Shown in pieces: positions 14,053 through 22,021 of a DNA stretch of 31,012 bases. The stretch spans positions 1 through 31,012 of the forward strand of contig DAOOVW010000018.1 in the NCBI GenBank assembly GCA_035370465.1, read 5' to 3'. The stretch's first letter is position 1, and each line of letters starts with the position of its first letter. The position numbers were made by a program, and so were the translations under genes. The notes under the pieces were generated by a model, which saw nothing but the letters and a program-made list of their open reading frames with translations, was not told the origin of the DNA and made no database searches. Origin of the DNA: a bacterium (GTDB taxonomy: Bacteria > Ratteibacteria > UBA8468 > B48-G9 > JAFGKM01).

Positions 14053-15336
14053 TTATCCTCCTACGAAATCTTTAATTTTTGTCTCTATATCTTTTATGTC
14101 ATCTTTTCCAAAAACCTTAAAATGTTCTTCTGCAGAACCAGTAATTCCCTGGATATCTTTTTCAAGTTCTAAAGCACTATTAGAATCCAATCCAGTAATT
14201 AGAACAGATTTGGCTTCATCTCCACCAATTTGTTTTGTCCTGTGTATTACTTCAAATCCCTTTGATTTACATAGATATTTTTCTATTTTTTTATTCCTGA
14301 AACCAGCAGTTGTAACAGATATACCAATCAGTTGGTAGCCCTTTATAAGAAAAACATCTAATTCAAAATTTCTGGTATTGGGCTTATTTGCTTGTAAACC
14401 ACATCCATAACCAGTAATACCTTCTATGTTTTTCACCTTATCCAAAATATACCATTCAAGCCATTTCCCATCAAGAAAGTCAACTACACTGGTTTTGTTT
14501 TCAAGTGCTTTGTTAATATCTGACGGTTGGGGGGTCCAAAGAGTATTTTCATTTGTAATAATTTTTTTCTCATCAGGAAATGAATTAAGTATTTCCTTGA
14601 TATTTGGGGTTAAACTTGTTGGAAAATTCCCAACTATTTTTGAAAGAGATTCTTTTTCAATATTTTCTTTAAATTTTTTAATTGTATCTATTAAATTTCC
14701 ATCTTCATCATAAAAAATCTTGCGTAAATATTCATCTTTCCATTCTATAAATTCATTAATTTCTCCAGTATTTAAAAGATTTATAAGGATATTAAGTACC
14801 TTTCCAAAATCTTTTTCCATAAAGTATCTTACAGGTTCTTTTATATTATATCCATGTAAAGAAAGGAGTGTACTAATATCTAAAGAAACATAAGTTCTCA
14901 TATCCCCTGTTTCAGGTTCAATTTTCCTATCATCATAAAGCAATTTATATGTTCTTGCATCAAGATAACTAAAATCAGCATAAGGGAATTTTTCCTTTAT
15001 AAATTCGTGCAGACATGCTGCCATGACTTTTGTTCCACCTGTATAATTAAGATGAATTCTTTCAAAATTTTGGGATGAAAATAATTTTTGTAAATCAATA
15101 CGGATATCTTCTACTAATGAGACATTAGAAAGGGGAAGAAATTGAAATTGTTCTTCTCTGCATCCATTTTTTATCAATTGTTCTTTAATAGATTCTGCGA
15201 ATTTATAAGTTCCAGATTGGTTTATTTCACATCTTTCCTCAGAATAAACTAAACAGAACTGCCTATCTTTGTCTTTTAAATAGTCCGCTACAACATAATT
15301 AGGTAAAGGATTTGTTCCAATTATCAAAACAATCAC
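14053..15336 (-). CDS. CARF-domain effector of the Card1/Can2 type with degenerate PD-(D/E)XK site
   Basis: 427 aa. The N-terminal CARF domain (about 1-140) starts IVLIIGTNPLPNYVVADYL and carries the ligand-binding HLNYTGGTKVMAACL (95-109) and DFSYLDART; such domains bind cyclic oligoadenylate made by Cas10. The C-terminal region (about 285-390) is PD-(D/E)XK-like: FLDGKWLEWYIL (E294), NFELDVFLIKGYQL (D327), then GISVTTAG where an (D/E)xK is expected, here S340 and T342. HRTKQIGGDEAK follows. Without the E and K the nuclease may be inactive, use other residues, or serve as a ligand sink. The start is GTG 15336 with GGGAGA upstream; the ATGs further in would cut the CARF strand. The gene is first of the tight run with Cas10, and 34 nt behind the vWA-like gene. 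Confidence 0.87.
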   Translation of the reverse strand: MIVLIIGTNPLPNYVVADYLKDKDRQFCLVYSEERCEINQSGTYKFAESIKEQLIKNGCREEQFQFLPLSNVSLVEDIRIDLQKLFSSQNFERIHLNYTGGTKVMAACLHEFIKEKFPYADFSYLDARTYKLLYDDRKIEPETGDMRTYVSLDISTLLSLHGYNIKEPVRYFMEKDFGKVLNILINLLNTGEINEFIEWKDEYLRKIFYDEDGNLIDTIKKFKENIEKESLSKIVGNFPTSLTPNIKEILNSFPDEKKIITNENTLWTPQPSDINKALENKTSVVDFLDGKWLEWYILDKVKNIEGITGYGCGLQANKPNTRNFELDVFLIKGYQLIGISVTTAGFRNKKIEKYLCKSKGFEVIHRTKQIGGDEAKSVLITGLDSNSALELEKDIQGITGSAEEHFKVFGKDDIKDIETKIKDFVGG

Positions 15337-15370
15337 TTTTATCTCCCGTAGTAAAGCATTAAGACAATTT

Positions 15371-16105
15371 TTATCTTTTCAACGCTTTCTCCAGGTATGT
15401 TTCTCCATATATTTGATAACTTACCCCAGGCGGTTCATAATAGAAAAAATCAACACCAATATCTTTTAAAAAATTTACTTGCTCCTGAAACCTATTGAAA
15501 TTTTCTGCAATAAGTTTTTCATTATATTCTTCTCCTTGACAAAAAATAGCAGTGATTTTTGCTCCTTTTAAAACATTTAAACTCTCTGGATTAGGTTTAG
15601 GACGGTTTAGTTCATGTATCATATCCGAATAATATATAGCCCTTACAGATGGGGGTTTTTTAAACTTGCTTAAATACCGAGCCATATATTCATATGTTCC
15701 ATATATATCCGTCATATTTTCACTATATTTTTCTATCGGTATATTTTCTAAATTGTTTAATATCTGCATTATTTCACTCCATTTATTACCTTTTAAAGGG
15801 AATTCATAAAGTTTATCATACCCTTTCTGTCTTCCAGTTATCTTTCCAATAACAAAATAATAATTTTTCCAATAAAGACGAAAATTTTTCCCACTTATAA
15901 TTCGTGCTATTCCAGAAGATAGGTCTTTTACTGCCCACTCTTTATAATTTATAAGTTTACCCAGATTATCATATCCAATATAACTATTGGTCACATCAAT
16001 CCAGACAAAAACAATTTCTGAAGAATATGCTGGCGGACAGGTAGAGAAAATATTTAACCCTATTAACGAAAAAAAAATAAGAAATTTATATTTTTTTATT
16101 TTCAT
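15371..16105 (-). CDS. Secreted vWA-like protein of unknown function
   Basis: 244 aa. A Lys-rich N-terminus and hydrophobic stretch (FLIFFSLIGLNIFS) form a Sec signal peptide ending near AYSS, so the protein is probably exported; the Cys at 23 does not sit in a good lipobox. The mature part begins EIVFVWIDVTNS: D37-x-T39-x-S41 resembles the MIDAS motif of von Willebrand A domains. TDIYGTYEYMARYL and AIYYSDMIHEL could supply the MIDAS Thr and the later Asp. I start at ATG 16105 (MKIKKYKF); it overlaps the end of the membrane-protein gene by 20 nt, so the two are co-translated and probably act together. The gene lies on the cas strand just before the CARF gene. The family is not recognised beyond the fold resemblance. 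Confidence 0.6.
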   Translation of the reverse strand: MKIKKYKFLIFFSLIGLNIFSTCPPAYSSEIVFVWIDVTNSYIGYDNLGKLINYKEWAVKDLSSGIARIISGKNFRLYWKNYYFVIGKITGRQKGYDKLYEFPLKGNKWSEIMQILNNLENIPIEKYSENMTDIYGTYEYMARYLSKFKKPPSVRAIYYSDMIHELNRPKPNPESLNVLKGAKITAIFCQGEEYNEKLIAENFNRFQEQVNFLKDIGVDFFYYEPPGVSYQIYGETYLEKALKR

Positions 16106-17219
16106 CTTTTTTCTCAACAATCTCTACATCTATAATTTTATTGTTTTCATAGACGATGTTTTTCTCTTTCCTGTTTTTATAAAATTGAAAAATAGGGTCT
16201 ATAAGAAAATAACACCAGCAAGCTATAACTATTATATAAAATAAAATCATTTTTATGCTTTTAAGAAGGTATTTACCGACAGGAGAAAACCATTTTAACA
16301 TCGTACCGCAAAGTGTTCTCCCATATGGTAAAGGAACTTTCCATTCCGGCATAACAAATGGTTTTTTATAAAATTGAAAACTAAAAATTCCACAAATGAC
16401 AGGAATAACAACTGTAACCCATCCCATTGCTTCAGGAGGGATATTAGAAGTGAGTGATTCTAAAGAAAATGTTTTTGAAGCAGGCCCAAATAGTCCTCTT
16501 ACTAATAGTTCTCTTTCAACTTTTACTGCTTCAACATTATAATTATAGTCTACTAAGAAAATTTTGAATAAACCATAACTGATAATAGGAACCAATATTA
16601 AACCTAAAATTAAATTTTTTAAGGATGCTCTTTTTTCATCGGGAGAAATTGTTTTGTTTTGGTCTGGAATTCGCAGTTTAAGAATATTATCAAGCAAATT
16701 ATTACTTAAAACCATAAGGAATACAATAAATCCAATATTTTCTGTAAGAACAATTCCTGTTGACCTTATAATTGAATTTGTTCCGCCGCCCTGCATACCA
16801 GAAACAGCCCAGTAGACAACAACAAAATTGATGATTATACCGGCAATTTGAATTAGAACTTCTGGTCTAAAAAGATATTCTCGTAATACACGGCCAATAA
16901 AAAGTAGAAGAGCAAAAAAATAACGAATACACTCCCATATTATTATTACAAATGGAGAAATCAAAAGAAGGAGGAAAAGGATAACCAACCAGGCAATATA
17001 ATATATACTTTTAAAAATGTGATAAATAATAAGGAATGGAGCTGTAATAAACCATGGTTTTTTCCCTTCACCAATTAAGGTTTCAGTAATTTTAGATACA
17101 GGGTCTAATTTCCCAAATTCTTCTCCAAATTTCTGCAAAAGAGAAACGACAAAATTAATTATAGTCCACCCGATTATCCATTGCCAAACCACCGATAAGT
17201 GAGAAAACCATTTAATCAT
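16086..17219 (-). CDS. Polytopic membrane protein heading the CRISPR operon
   Basis: 377 aa of unknown family with about seven or more hydrophobic segments: near 8-28, several between 54 and 112, 120-140, 160-178, 200-225, 270-290 and 325-345. A charged C-terminal tail (KNRKEKNIVYENNKIIDVEIVEKK) follows and is probably cytoplasmic. I see no transporter signature or channel motif. The ATG at 17219 has a GGGGGG ribosome binding site seven bases upstream. It is the first gene after a good candidate promoter and overlaps the secreted vWA-like gene. Position and strand suggest it belongs to the CRISPR island, perhaps as a membrane effector or anchor as known for other type III accessory genes. That link is inferred from context only. 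Confidence 0.6.
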   Translation of the reverse strand: MIKWFSHLSVVWQWIIGWTIINFVVSLLQKFGEEFGKLDPVSKITETLIGEGKKPWFITAPFLIIYHIFKSIYYIAWLVILFLLLLISPFVIIIWECIRYFFALLLFIGRVLREYLFRPEVLIQIAGIIINFVVVYWAVSGMQGGGTNSIIRSTGIVLTENIGFIVFLMVLSNNLLDNILKLRIPDQNKTISPDEKRASLKNLILGLILVPIISYGLFKIFLVDYNYNVEAVKVERELLVRGLFGPASKTFSLESLTSNIPPEAMGWVTVVIPVICGIFSFQFYKKPFVMPEWKVPLPYGRTLCGTMLKWFSPVGKYLLKSIKMILFYIIVIACWCYFLIDPIFQFYKNRKEKNIVYENNKIIDVEIVEKKDENKKI

Positions 17220-17296
17220 AAATTTCCCCCCTTTTGAACTATATTAAAACATCAAAAAAAATTGAAAATTCTCTTTTATCCTTTCCTTTTGTTTTT

Positions 17297-17324
17297 AATT
17301 TATCACTTTATTTATTTTTGTCAA
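17297..17324 (-). promoter_or_regulatory. Candidate promoter of the CRISPR operon
   Basis: On the minus strand a perfect -35 TTGACA (17324-17319) is followed after 16 nt by TAAATT (17302-17297), a 4/6 match to the -10. It lies about 78 nt upstream of the membrane-protein ATG. All island genes downstream are on this strand with short gaps or overlaps until array 3, so this could serve the whole run. Read by eye. Confidence 0.45.
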
Positions 17325-17616
17325 GAGGAATGTTATTACCATGTGATTATGTGACAGTTTTTACCAAATAAAAATATGACATTTCCACTGGCCCACCCGT
17401 AGAGGGCCCTCATTTTTAACTACGAATTATGAACTATGCCCGAGAGATGAGAAGTGAAGGGTAAATGTTTTTACTATATATATTATATACTGTGCTGTGC
17501 AGTTTTTTTAATTTTTTCTGATTCAAATAGACCTTTTTGTTTGTATGAGTTAGACATACGGGTAAAAATTTTTTCATAAGGGGGTCAAGAAAAATTAAGG
17601 ATGCGAAGAAAAGGAT
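17325..17616. other. Non-coding right end of the CRISPR island
   Basis: No gene is supported here. It contains a small inverted repeat GGCCC/GGGCC with a nine-base loop (17390-17408) followed by a short T run on the plus strand, and a TACGAATTATGAACTATG phrase of low-complexity type. TGTGACAGTTTTTACC and ATATGACATTTCC near 17350-17385 could be worn mobile-element ends, but I cannot identify one. A short minus-strand ORF at 17434-17643 has no ribosome binding site or family resemblance. Confidence 0.4.
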
Positions 17617-17658
17617 AAAACCCTCCTTGATATTGAAAAACAACAGTTCTCTATCTAA
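17617..17658 (+). repeat. Right copy of the 42-nt direct repeat: relict ABC ATPase 3' end
   Basis: Read on the plus strand it encodes KTLLDIEKQQFSI-stop, the equivalent of KTLFDIEKTQFSI-stop at the end of the ABC ATPase gene (629-670). Homology begins abruptly at KTL. Its TAA overlaps the galK stop codon tail to tail. The likely history is that the ABC ATPase and galK genes were adjacent and convergent, and the CRISPR island entered at the ATPase 3' end, leaving the old end here. A relict of a separate paralogous ATPase gene is the alternative. Confidence 0.65.
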
Positions 17659-18806
17659 ATTGAGGACTTTGCACCATCAACTGCTAAAACATCATAAAAA
17701 GCAGGTTTTATCTTGAATTTCTCAAAATAGGCACTTTCAAGTTTTTCTTTGAATTCTTCTATAATTATTTTTTTAATCAAAACAATACAGCATCCTCCTA
17801 ATCCTGCTCCTGTTAATCTACTTCCTGCAACACCTTCAAAATTTTTTGAAAAATCAACTATAAAATCAAGTTCATTGCAACTTACATTATAGAGTTCTTT
17901 TAAACTTTTATGAGAAGAATAAAGAAGTTCACCAAATTTCTCAATTTCTCCATTTTTCAAAAGTTCAACACTTTTTTTAACTCTTTCATTTTCTTCAACA
18001 ATATGTTTACCTCTCCTGTATTCTGTTTGTCCAATTAAACTTTTATATTTTTCAAGTATTTTAAAATCAACTTGACCTAAATTATCAATATCTACAAATT
18101 TTTTTATAATATTCACAACCTCTCCAACTTCTTTTACTCTTTCGTTATAAACAGAATTTGAAAGTGTTCTTTCTTTTTTTGTATCAACAAGAAGTAATTG
18201 ATAATCACCTGTTTTAAATGGAACATAAGAATAATTTAAGTTATTGCAATTAAGAAATATTGCATTATCCTTTTTCCCTAAATAAATAATAAACTGGTCC
18301 ATAATTCCACAATTCACTCCAACAAAATTATTTTCAGCACACCGTGCAATGTTTATAACTTGAATATCGGGAATTTTTATATTGAAAGTTTTCATCAAAA
18401 TAGAAATTGTTCCAATCTCAACAGAAGCAGAAGAACTCAAACCACTACCAACAGGAATATTACCCCCATAAGCAACTTCAAAACCTGAAATGTCAATTTT
18501 ACTTTTTTCAAATTCCTTTATTACTCCAAAAATGTAATTAGCCCATTTTTTTTCTTTATTAAATTTTATATCTAGAATATCAACTTCTAAATAATCATCA
18601 TAATTAAAAGAATAAATTTTAATTTTTTTATCTTTTCTTTTCCTTCCACAAAAATATATGTATTTATTTATTGCAATTGGTAGTACATAACCACCCTGAT
18701 AGTCAGTATGTTCTCCTATTAAATTTACTCTTCCTGGTGATTTTATATTAAAAATATCACCATCCCCAAAAATTTCTATAAATTTTCTTTTAATCTTTTC
18801 TTTCAT
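17655..18806 (-). CDS. galK: Galactokinase
   Basis: A 383-aa GHMP-family kinase that phosphorylates galactose at C1 with ATP, the first committed step of the Leloir pathway in the cytoplasm. The galactokinase signature GRVNLIGEHTDYQGGYVLP (about 25-43) is complete, including the sugar-binding GEHTDY. The ATP loop is NIPVGSGLSSSASVE and the third GHMP motif is GSRLTGAGLGGCCIVLI. Length is normal for the family. The ATG at 18806 has AAAGGAG eight bases upstream and a good promoter candidate just beyond. It diverges from the FtsX-like gene. Its stop codon overlaps the relict ATPase end at the right boundary of the CRISPR island. No other Leloir gene is adjacent. Confidence 0.95.
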   Translation of the reverse strand: MKEKIKRKFIEIFGDGDIFNIKSPGRVNLIGEHTDYQGGYVLPIAINKYIYFCGRKRKDKKIKIYSFNYDDYLEVDILDIKFNKEKKWANYIFGVIKEFEKSKIDISGFEVAYGGNIPVGSGLSSSASVEIGTISILMKTFNIKIPDIQVINIARCAENNFVGVNCGIMDQFIIYLGKKDNAIFLNCNNLNYSYVPFKTGDYQLLLVDTKKERTLSNSVYNERVKEVGEVVNIIKKFVDIDNLGQVDFKILEKYKSLIGQTEYRRGKHIVEENERVKKSVELLKNGEIEKFGELLYSSHKSLKELYNVSCNELDFIVDFSKNFEGVAGSRLTGAGLGGCCIVLIKKIIIEEFKEKLESAYFEKFKIKPAFYDVLAVDGAKSSI

Positions 18807-18827
18807 AGAATTGCTCCTTTTATAAAA

Positions 18828-18856
18828 ATTTTACTATCTTGTATTTTTAATGTAAA
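18828..18856 (-). promoter_or_regulatory. Candidate galK promoter
   Basis: On the minus strand TTTACA (18856-18851) is followed after 17 nt by TAAAAT (18833-18828), each a 5/6 match to the sigma-70 consensus. Transcription would begin near 18821 and the galK ATG is at 18806, with the ribosome binding site between. Confidence 0.5.
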
Positions 18857-18864
18857 ATAATTAG

Positions 18865-18870
18865 TATAAT
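18865..18870 (+). promoter_or_regulatory. Candidate -10 for the FtsX-like/ATPase operon
   Basis: A perfect TATAAT lies 46 nt upstream of the FtsX-like ATG, with AAAAGGAG as ribosome binding site in between. The only -35-like hexamer, TTGTAT, is 20 nt upstream, which is too far, so the call is weak. It is back to back with the galK promoter. Confidence 0.35.
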
Positions 18871-18916
18871 ATTCAATTAGAGAAGTAGAGAAACAAATAG
18901 TGAGAAAAGGAGAGAA

Positions 18917-19552
18917 ATGGAAAAAAAGATTGAAAAACAATTATCTTTACCATTTAAACATGCTTTTGGAATGAGTATAAGAAATATAAAAATAAGATTT
19001 GGAAGAGCAATAATTATTACTATGTCTATACTTTTAGGAATTGCTTTTTTGATGTCTATTTTAACAGGCAATGCTTTAACAATGTCTTTAATTCAAAATG
19101 GACCTGAAGAAATAAGAATTCTTTTGCAAAAAAATATTGAAGAAGTTAAAATAAGGCAAGTATGGCTTGTATCTCTTTCACTTCTTGTCTGTGTGGTTGG
19201 AATTATAAATTCAATGCTTATGTCAGTTACAGAAAGGTCAAAAGAAATTGGAACAATGAAATGTTTAGGAGCACTTGATAGATTTGTTATGGAACTTTTT
19301 CTTTTAGAGTCATCAATTCACGGAATACTTGGGTCTTTACTCGGTAGTATAGTTGGGATAGTTGTAATGACACTTGTTTATCTTATACAATATAAAGGAC
19401 TGATTTTAAAATTATTTCCATTTGCAGTAATAGGTAAATATCTCTTGTTTTCTGTCATTTTGGGAACATTTCTTGCAGTTATTGGTGCTTTATATCCTGC
19501 ATATGTCTCTGCAAAAATGGAACCAGCAGAAGCAATGAGAAGAGAAGTTTAA
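18917..19552 (+). CDS. FtsX/MacB-like ABC permease, short form
   Basis: A 211-aa inner-membrane permease. A first transmembrane segment (about 31-50) is followed by only ~30 residues before TM2 (about 82-102). The FtsX-domain landmark TERSKEIGTMKCLGA (about 104-118) follows, then two further membrane segments and the C-terminal YPAYVSAKMEPAEAMRRE, the usual end of LolC/MacB-type permeases. The large periplasmic domain normally between TM1 and TM2 is missing, so it is shorter than typical members (about 400 aa). The ATG at 18917 has GGAG in place. The partner ATPase starts 13 nt downstream. Export of a lipid, lipoprotein or peptide is likely; the substrate cannot be told. Confidence 0.85.
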   Translation: MEKKIEKQLSLPFKHAFGMSIRNIKIRFGRAIIITMSILLGIAFLMSILTGNALTMSLIQNGPEEIRILLQKNIEEVKIRQVWLVSLSLLVCVVGIINSMLMSVTERSKEIGTMKCLGALDRFVMELFLLESSIHGILGSLLGSIVGIVVMTLVYLIQYKGLILKLFPFAVIGKYLLFSVILGTFLAVIGALYPAYVSAKMEPAEAMRREV

Positions 19553-19565
19553 AGGAGGAGAGAAA

Positions 19566-20303
19566 ATGCCAAAAGAAACAATAGTTAGAACAATCGGGTT
19601 GAAGAAAAATTATATGTTAGGAAGGGTAAAACTTGAGGTCTTAAAAGGGATAGACATTGAAATTTTAAAAGGTGAATATATCTCAATTATGGGACCATCT
19701 GGAAGTGGTAAAACAACTCTTTTTAATATGATTGGTGGACTTGATAAACCAACAGAAGGGAAAGTTTATATTGATGAAGTTGATGTTGCTCAATTAGATG
19801 CTTATGAACTTGCCTGGTTAAGATGCAGAAAAATTGGATATATTTTCCAGACATTTAATTTAATACCTGTGATGAGTGCTTTAGAAAATGTCCTTTTGCC
19901 AATGATTTTTGCAGGGATGACAACTGATGATGCAAGAGAAAAAGCAAAGAATTTACTTGAAACTGTTGGACTTGGAGATAGATTACATCATAAACCATTT
20001 GAACTTTCAGGAGGTCAACAACAGAGAGTAGCAGTTGCAAGAGCACTTGCAAATGACCCTGCTATAGTTCTCGCAGATGAGCCAACTGGAAATCTTGACT
20101 TGAAAACTGGAAAGGAAATTATAAATTTATTAAGAGAAATGAACAGAGAAAAACAGGTCAGTATTATTACTGCAACTCATGATTTAAAGATGTTAGATGT
20201 TTCAGATAGGGTTATATGGTTAAGAGATGGAATAATTGAAAGAGTTGAAGATAGAGAAAACATTAATATTAAAGTAGGAGAAGTTGAAGGAGAGGAAATA
20301 TAA
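19566..20303 (+). CDS. LolD/MacB-type ABC transporter ATP-binding protein
   Basis: A 245-aa ATPase that powers the adjacent FtsX-like permease. It has Walker A GPSGSGKTTLFNMIGGLD (about 44-61), Q-loop IFQTFNLIPVMSALENV, signature LSGGQQQRVAVARALAND, Walker B IVLADEPTGNLD and H-loop ATHDLKML. The FQTFNLIP and TGNLD forms are characteristic of the LolD/MacB branch. The ATG follows AAAGGAGG. A slightly long acidic C-terminus (GEVEGEEI) runs into the next gene, which starts two bases later, so at least three genes are probably co-transcribed. Confidence 0.93.
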   Translation: MPKETIVRTIGLKKNYMLGRVKLEVLKGIDIEILKGEYISIMGPSGSGKTTLFNMIGGLDKPTEGKVYIDEVDVAQLDAYELAWLRCRKIGYIFQTFNLIPVMSALENVLLPMIFAGMTTDDAREKAKNLLETVGLGDRLHHKPFELSGGQQQRVAVARALANDPAIVLADEPTGNLDLKTGKEIINLLREMNREKQVSIITATHDLKMLDVSDRVIWLRDGIIERVEDRENINIKVGEVEGEEI

Positions 20304-20305
20304 TT

Positions 20306-22000
20306 TTGAAAACAATTGTATTGGTTGATAGTTCAAAAGTTGTACAATACAAAAGAGTTGGAAAAACAATTTTAAATTGCTTAGAACATTTTGGGATATG
20401 GTATGAAATAATTGATTTGAATTGGGCAGGAATTTCTTATGAAGAAATTCATAATAATGTTTCTGTTATAATTTTAGGGCAGGAAGGAATTAGCAGTTCA
20501 ATTTCAGATACAGATTTCTCTTTAATTTTAAAAAGTGTTGAAAATGGAACTGGACTGGTGATTTTTGATGGTTATTTAAATAAATATTCAGAAAAGTTTT
20601 TAAAAACAATTGGAATAGAAAATTTTTCCTCAAAAAAAACACAAACCGTTTCTCTTGAAAAAAACTGGATAACAGAAATATCACCAGATGTTGTTTATTT
20701 AAAAAGAGATACTCTTCACTACTGCCCATCTGTGAAAAGTGATTGGGATATTTTTATGAAAAATGAACAGGGTAATGGCTGTGGATTTTTTAGAAAATAT
20801 GGGAAGGGAAAAATTATCTTCTGGACAACATTACCTTCAATTTTTTTAGATGAGTATTTAGGACATACAGAAGGACTTGATGGTGTTTTCTTTCGGTCTA
20901 TTATATGGACCTCTAAAAAACCATTTATAACAAAAACAATGCCTCCATTTGTTACGGGGAGAATTGATGATGCTTCTGGCTCAGGAAGTCCAGTAAGTAA
21001 ATATCCTGAGACAGTTAATGGTTTAAAATATTTAGATATCTTGAATAAATACAAATTTATACCAAATATTGGTCTTTTCATAGATGATTTAAAAGAAGAA
21101 GATGATAAAAAAATAAGAGAAAAACATTATGATGGATTAGCAGAATTTTCTCCACATGCCTTTTCTGACCCTGAAAATAAAAATGAATTTCCAATTTATC
21201 TTAAACATAGTGGGGAAGAATTTTCTGATAGTGAATTAAAAGAAAATTTTGAAAAAGTGGATATTAAATTTGGGAAAATTGGAATAAACATTTCAAAAAC
21301 ACTAAATGCACATTTTGGAGAAGTGGGATTAAAAACATTTCCTTTTTTGAAAGAAAGAGGTGTTAAATATTTTATGAATTCAATAAGAGTTGGGAAAAGA
21401 TGGGATGACCCTTTATCTAAAATCTGGGAAATTAAACCTTATAATAAGCCGTTTTTTTCATTAGGTTATATTCCAGAAGATGAGTATTTCTTTAATGTAG
21501 AAGCATCACCACCCAAAATTGACATTAGTGCTTCTGCCCTTGATTCAGAAAGTCCTGATTTTGATTTTCTTTATGGCTGTACTACTTTCTGGAATGAAAA
21601 TAAAAAAGTAGAAGTGGAAAAAGCAGCAAAAAGAGGTATTTTCAAGATACAAAGAGGACTTGAAAATGGTTTTTTTGGTTCTCTTTCAACTCATGAACAG
21701 AGAATTTCTAATGTTCCAATTTTACAATTTGAAAACATAATTTCATCTATTTCTAATGAAATAAATAAAATGTCTGTAATTTTCAAAAGTTATGATTTTA
21801 TTTCACAATATGCAGAAAGCAGAGCAAATTACACAATAGATAAAATAGAAATAACAAATAAAATTTCTATTGTTCTAAAAGGTGAAAATAAAGTTGAACA
21901 ACTTCTTTATCTTTTCACTGAAACAAATGGACTGCCAAAAACAAGTTTTTTAAAAGTGCCAACTTTTCAAAAACAAATTATTTTAAATTTTTCTATTTGA
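20306..22000 (+). CDS. Uncharacterised protein with GATase-like N-terminus and deacetylase-like C-terminus
   Basis: A 564-aa protein of no family I can name. The N-terminus (about 1-200) alternates strands and helices like a class I glutamine amidotransferase fold: TIVLVDSSKVVQYKRVG, VSVIILGQEG, GTGLVIFDGYL, GKGKIIFWTTLPS. From about 210, PPFVTGRIDDASGSG recalls the DD motif of NodB-type polysaccharide deacetylases, and LNAHFGEVGLKTFPFLKERGVKYF looks like the later barrel strands. The usual HxxxH metal motif is not evident. No signal peptide. The start is TTG 20306, preceded by GGAGAGGAAATATAAT and two bases after the ATPase stop. Context suggests a cell-surface carbohydrate or export role, but this is weak. 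Confidence 0.6.
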   Translation: MKTIVLVDSSKVVQYKRVGKTILNCLEHFGIWYEIIDLNWAGISYEEIHNNVSVIILGQEGISSSISDTDFSLILKSVENGTGLVIFDGYLNKYSEKFLKTIGIENFSSKKTQTVSLEKNWITEISPDVVYLKRDTLHYCPSVKSDWDIFMKNEQGNGCGFFRKYGKGKIIFWTTLPSIFLDEYLGHTEGLDGVFFRSIIWTSKKPFITKTMPPFVTGRIDDASGSGSPVSKYPETVNGLKYLDILNKYKFIPNIGLFIDDLKEEDDKKIREKHYDGLAEFSPHAFSDPENKNEFPIYLKHSGEEFSDSELKENFEKVDIKFGKIGINISKTLNAHFGEVGLKTFPFLKERGVKYFMNSIRVGKRWDDPLSKIWEIKPYNKPFFSLGYIPEDEYFFNVEASPPKIDISASALDSESPDFDFLYGCTTFWNENKKVEVEKAAKRGIFKIQRGLENGFFGSLSTHEQRISNVPILQFENIISSISNEINKMSVIFKSYDFISQYAESRANYTIDKIEITNKISIVLKGENKVEQLLYLFTETNGLPKTSFLKVPTFQKQIILNFSI

Positions 22001-22021
22001 TTTAACATTTACGGAGAAAAA

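Noticed and set aside
17390..17408. GGCCC/GGGCC hairpin as a transcription terminator
   Set aside because: The T run follows only on the plus strand, where no gene precedes it; on the minus strand there is no T tract after the stem.
17434..17643. Short minus-strand ORF between the operon promoter and galK
   Set aside because: It has no ribosome binding site or recognisable domain, and overlaps the relict ATPase end on the other strand.
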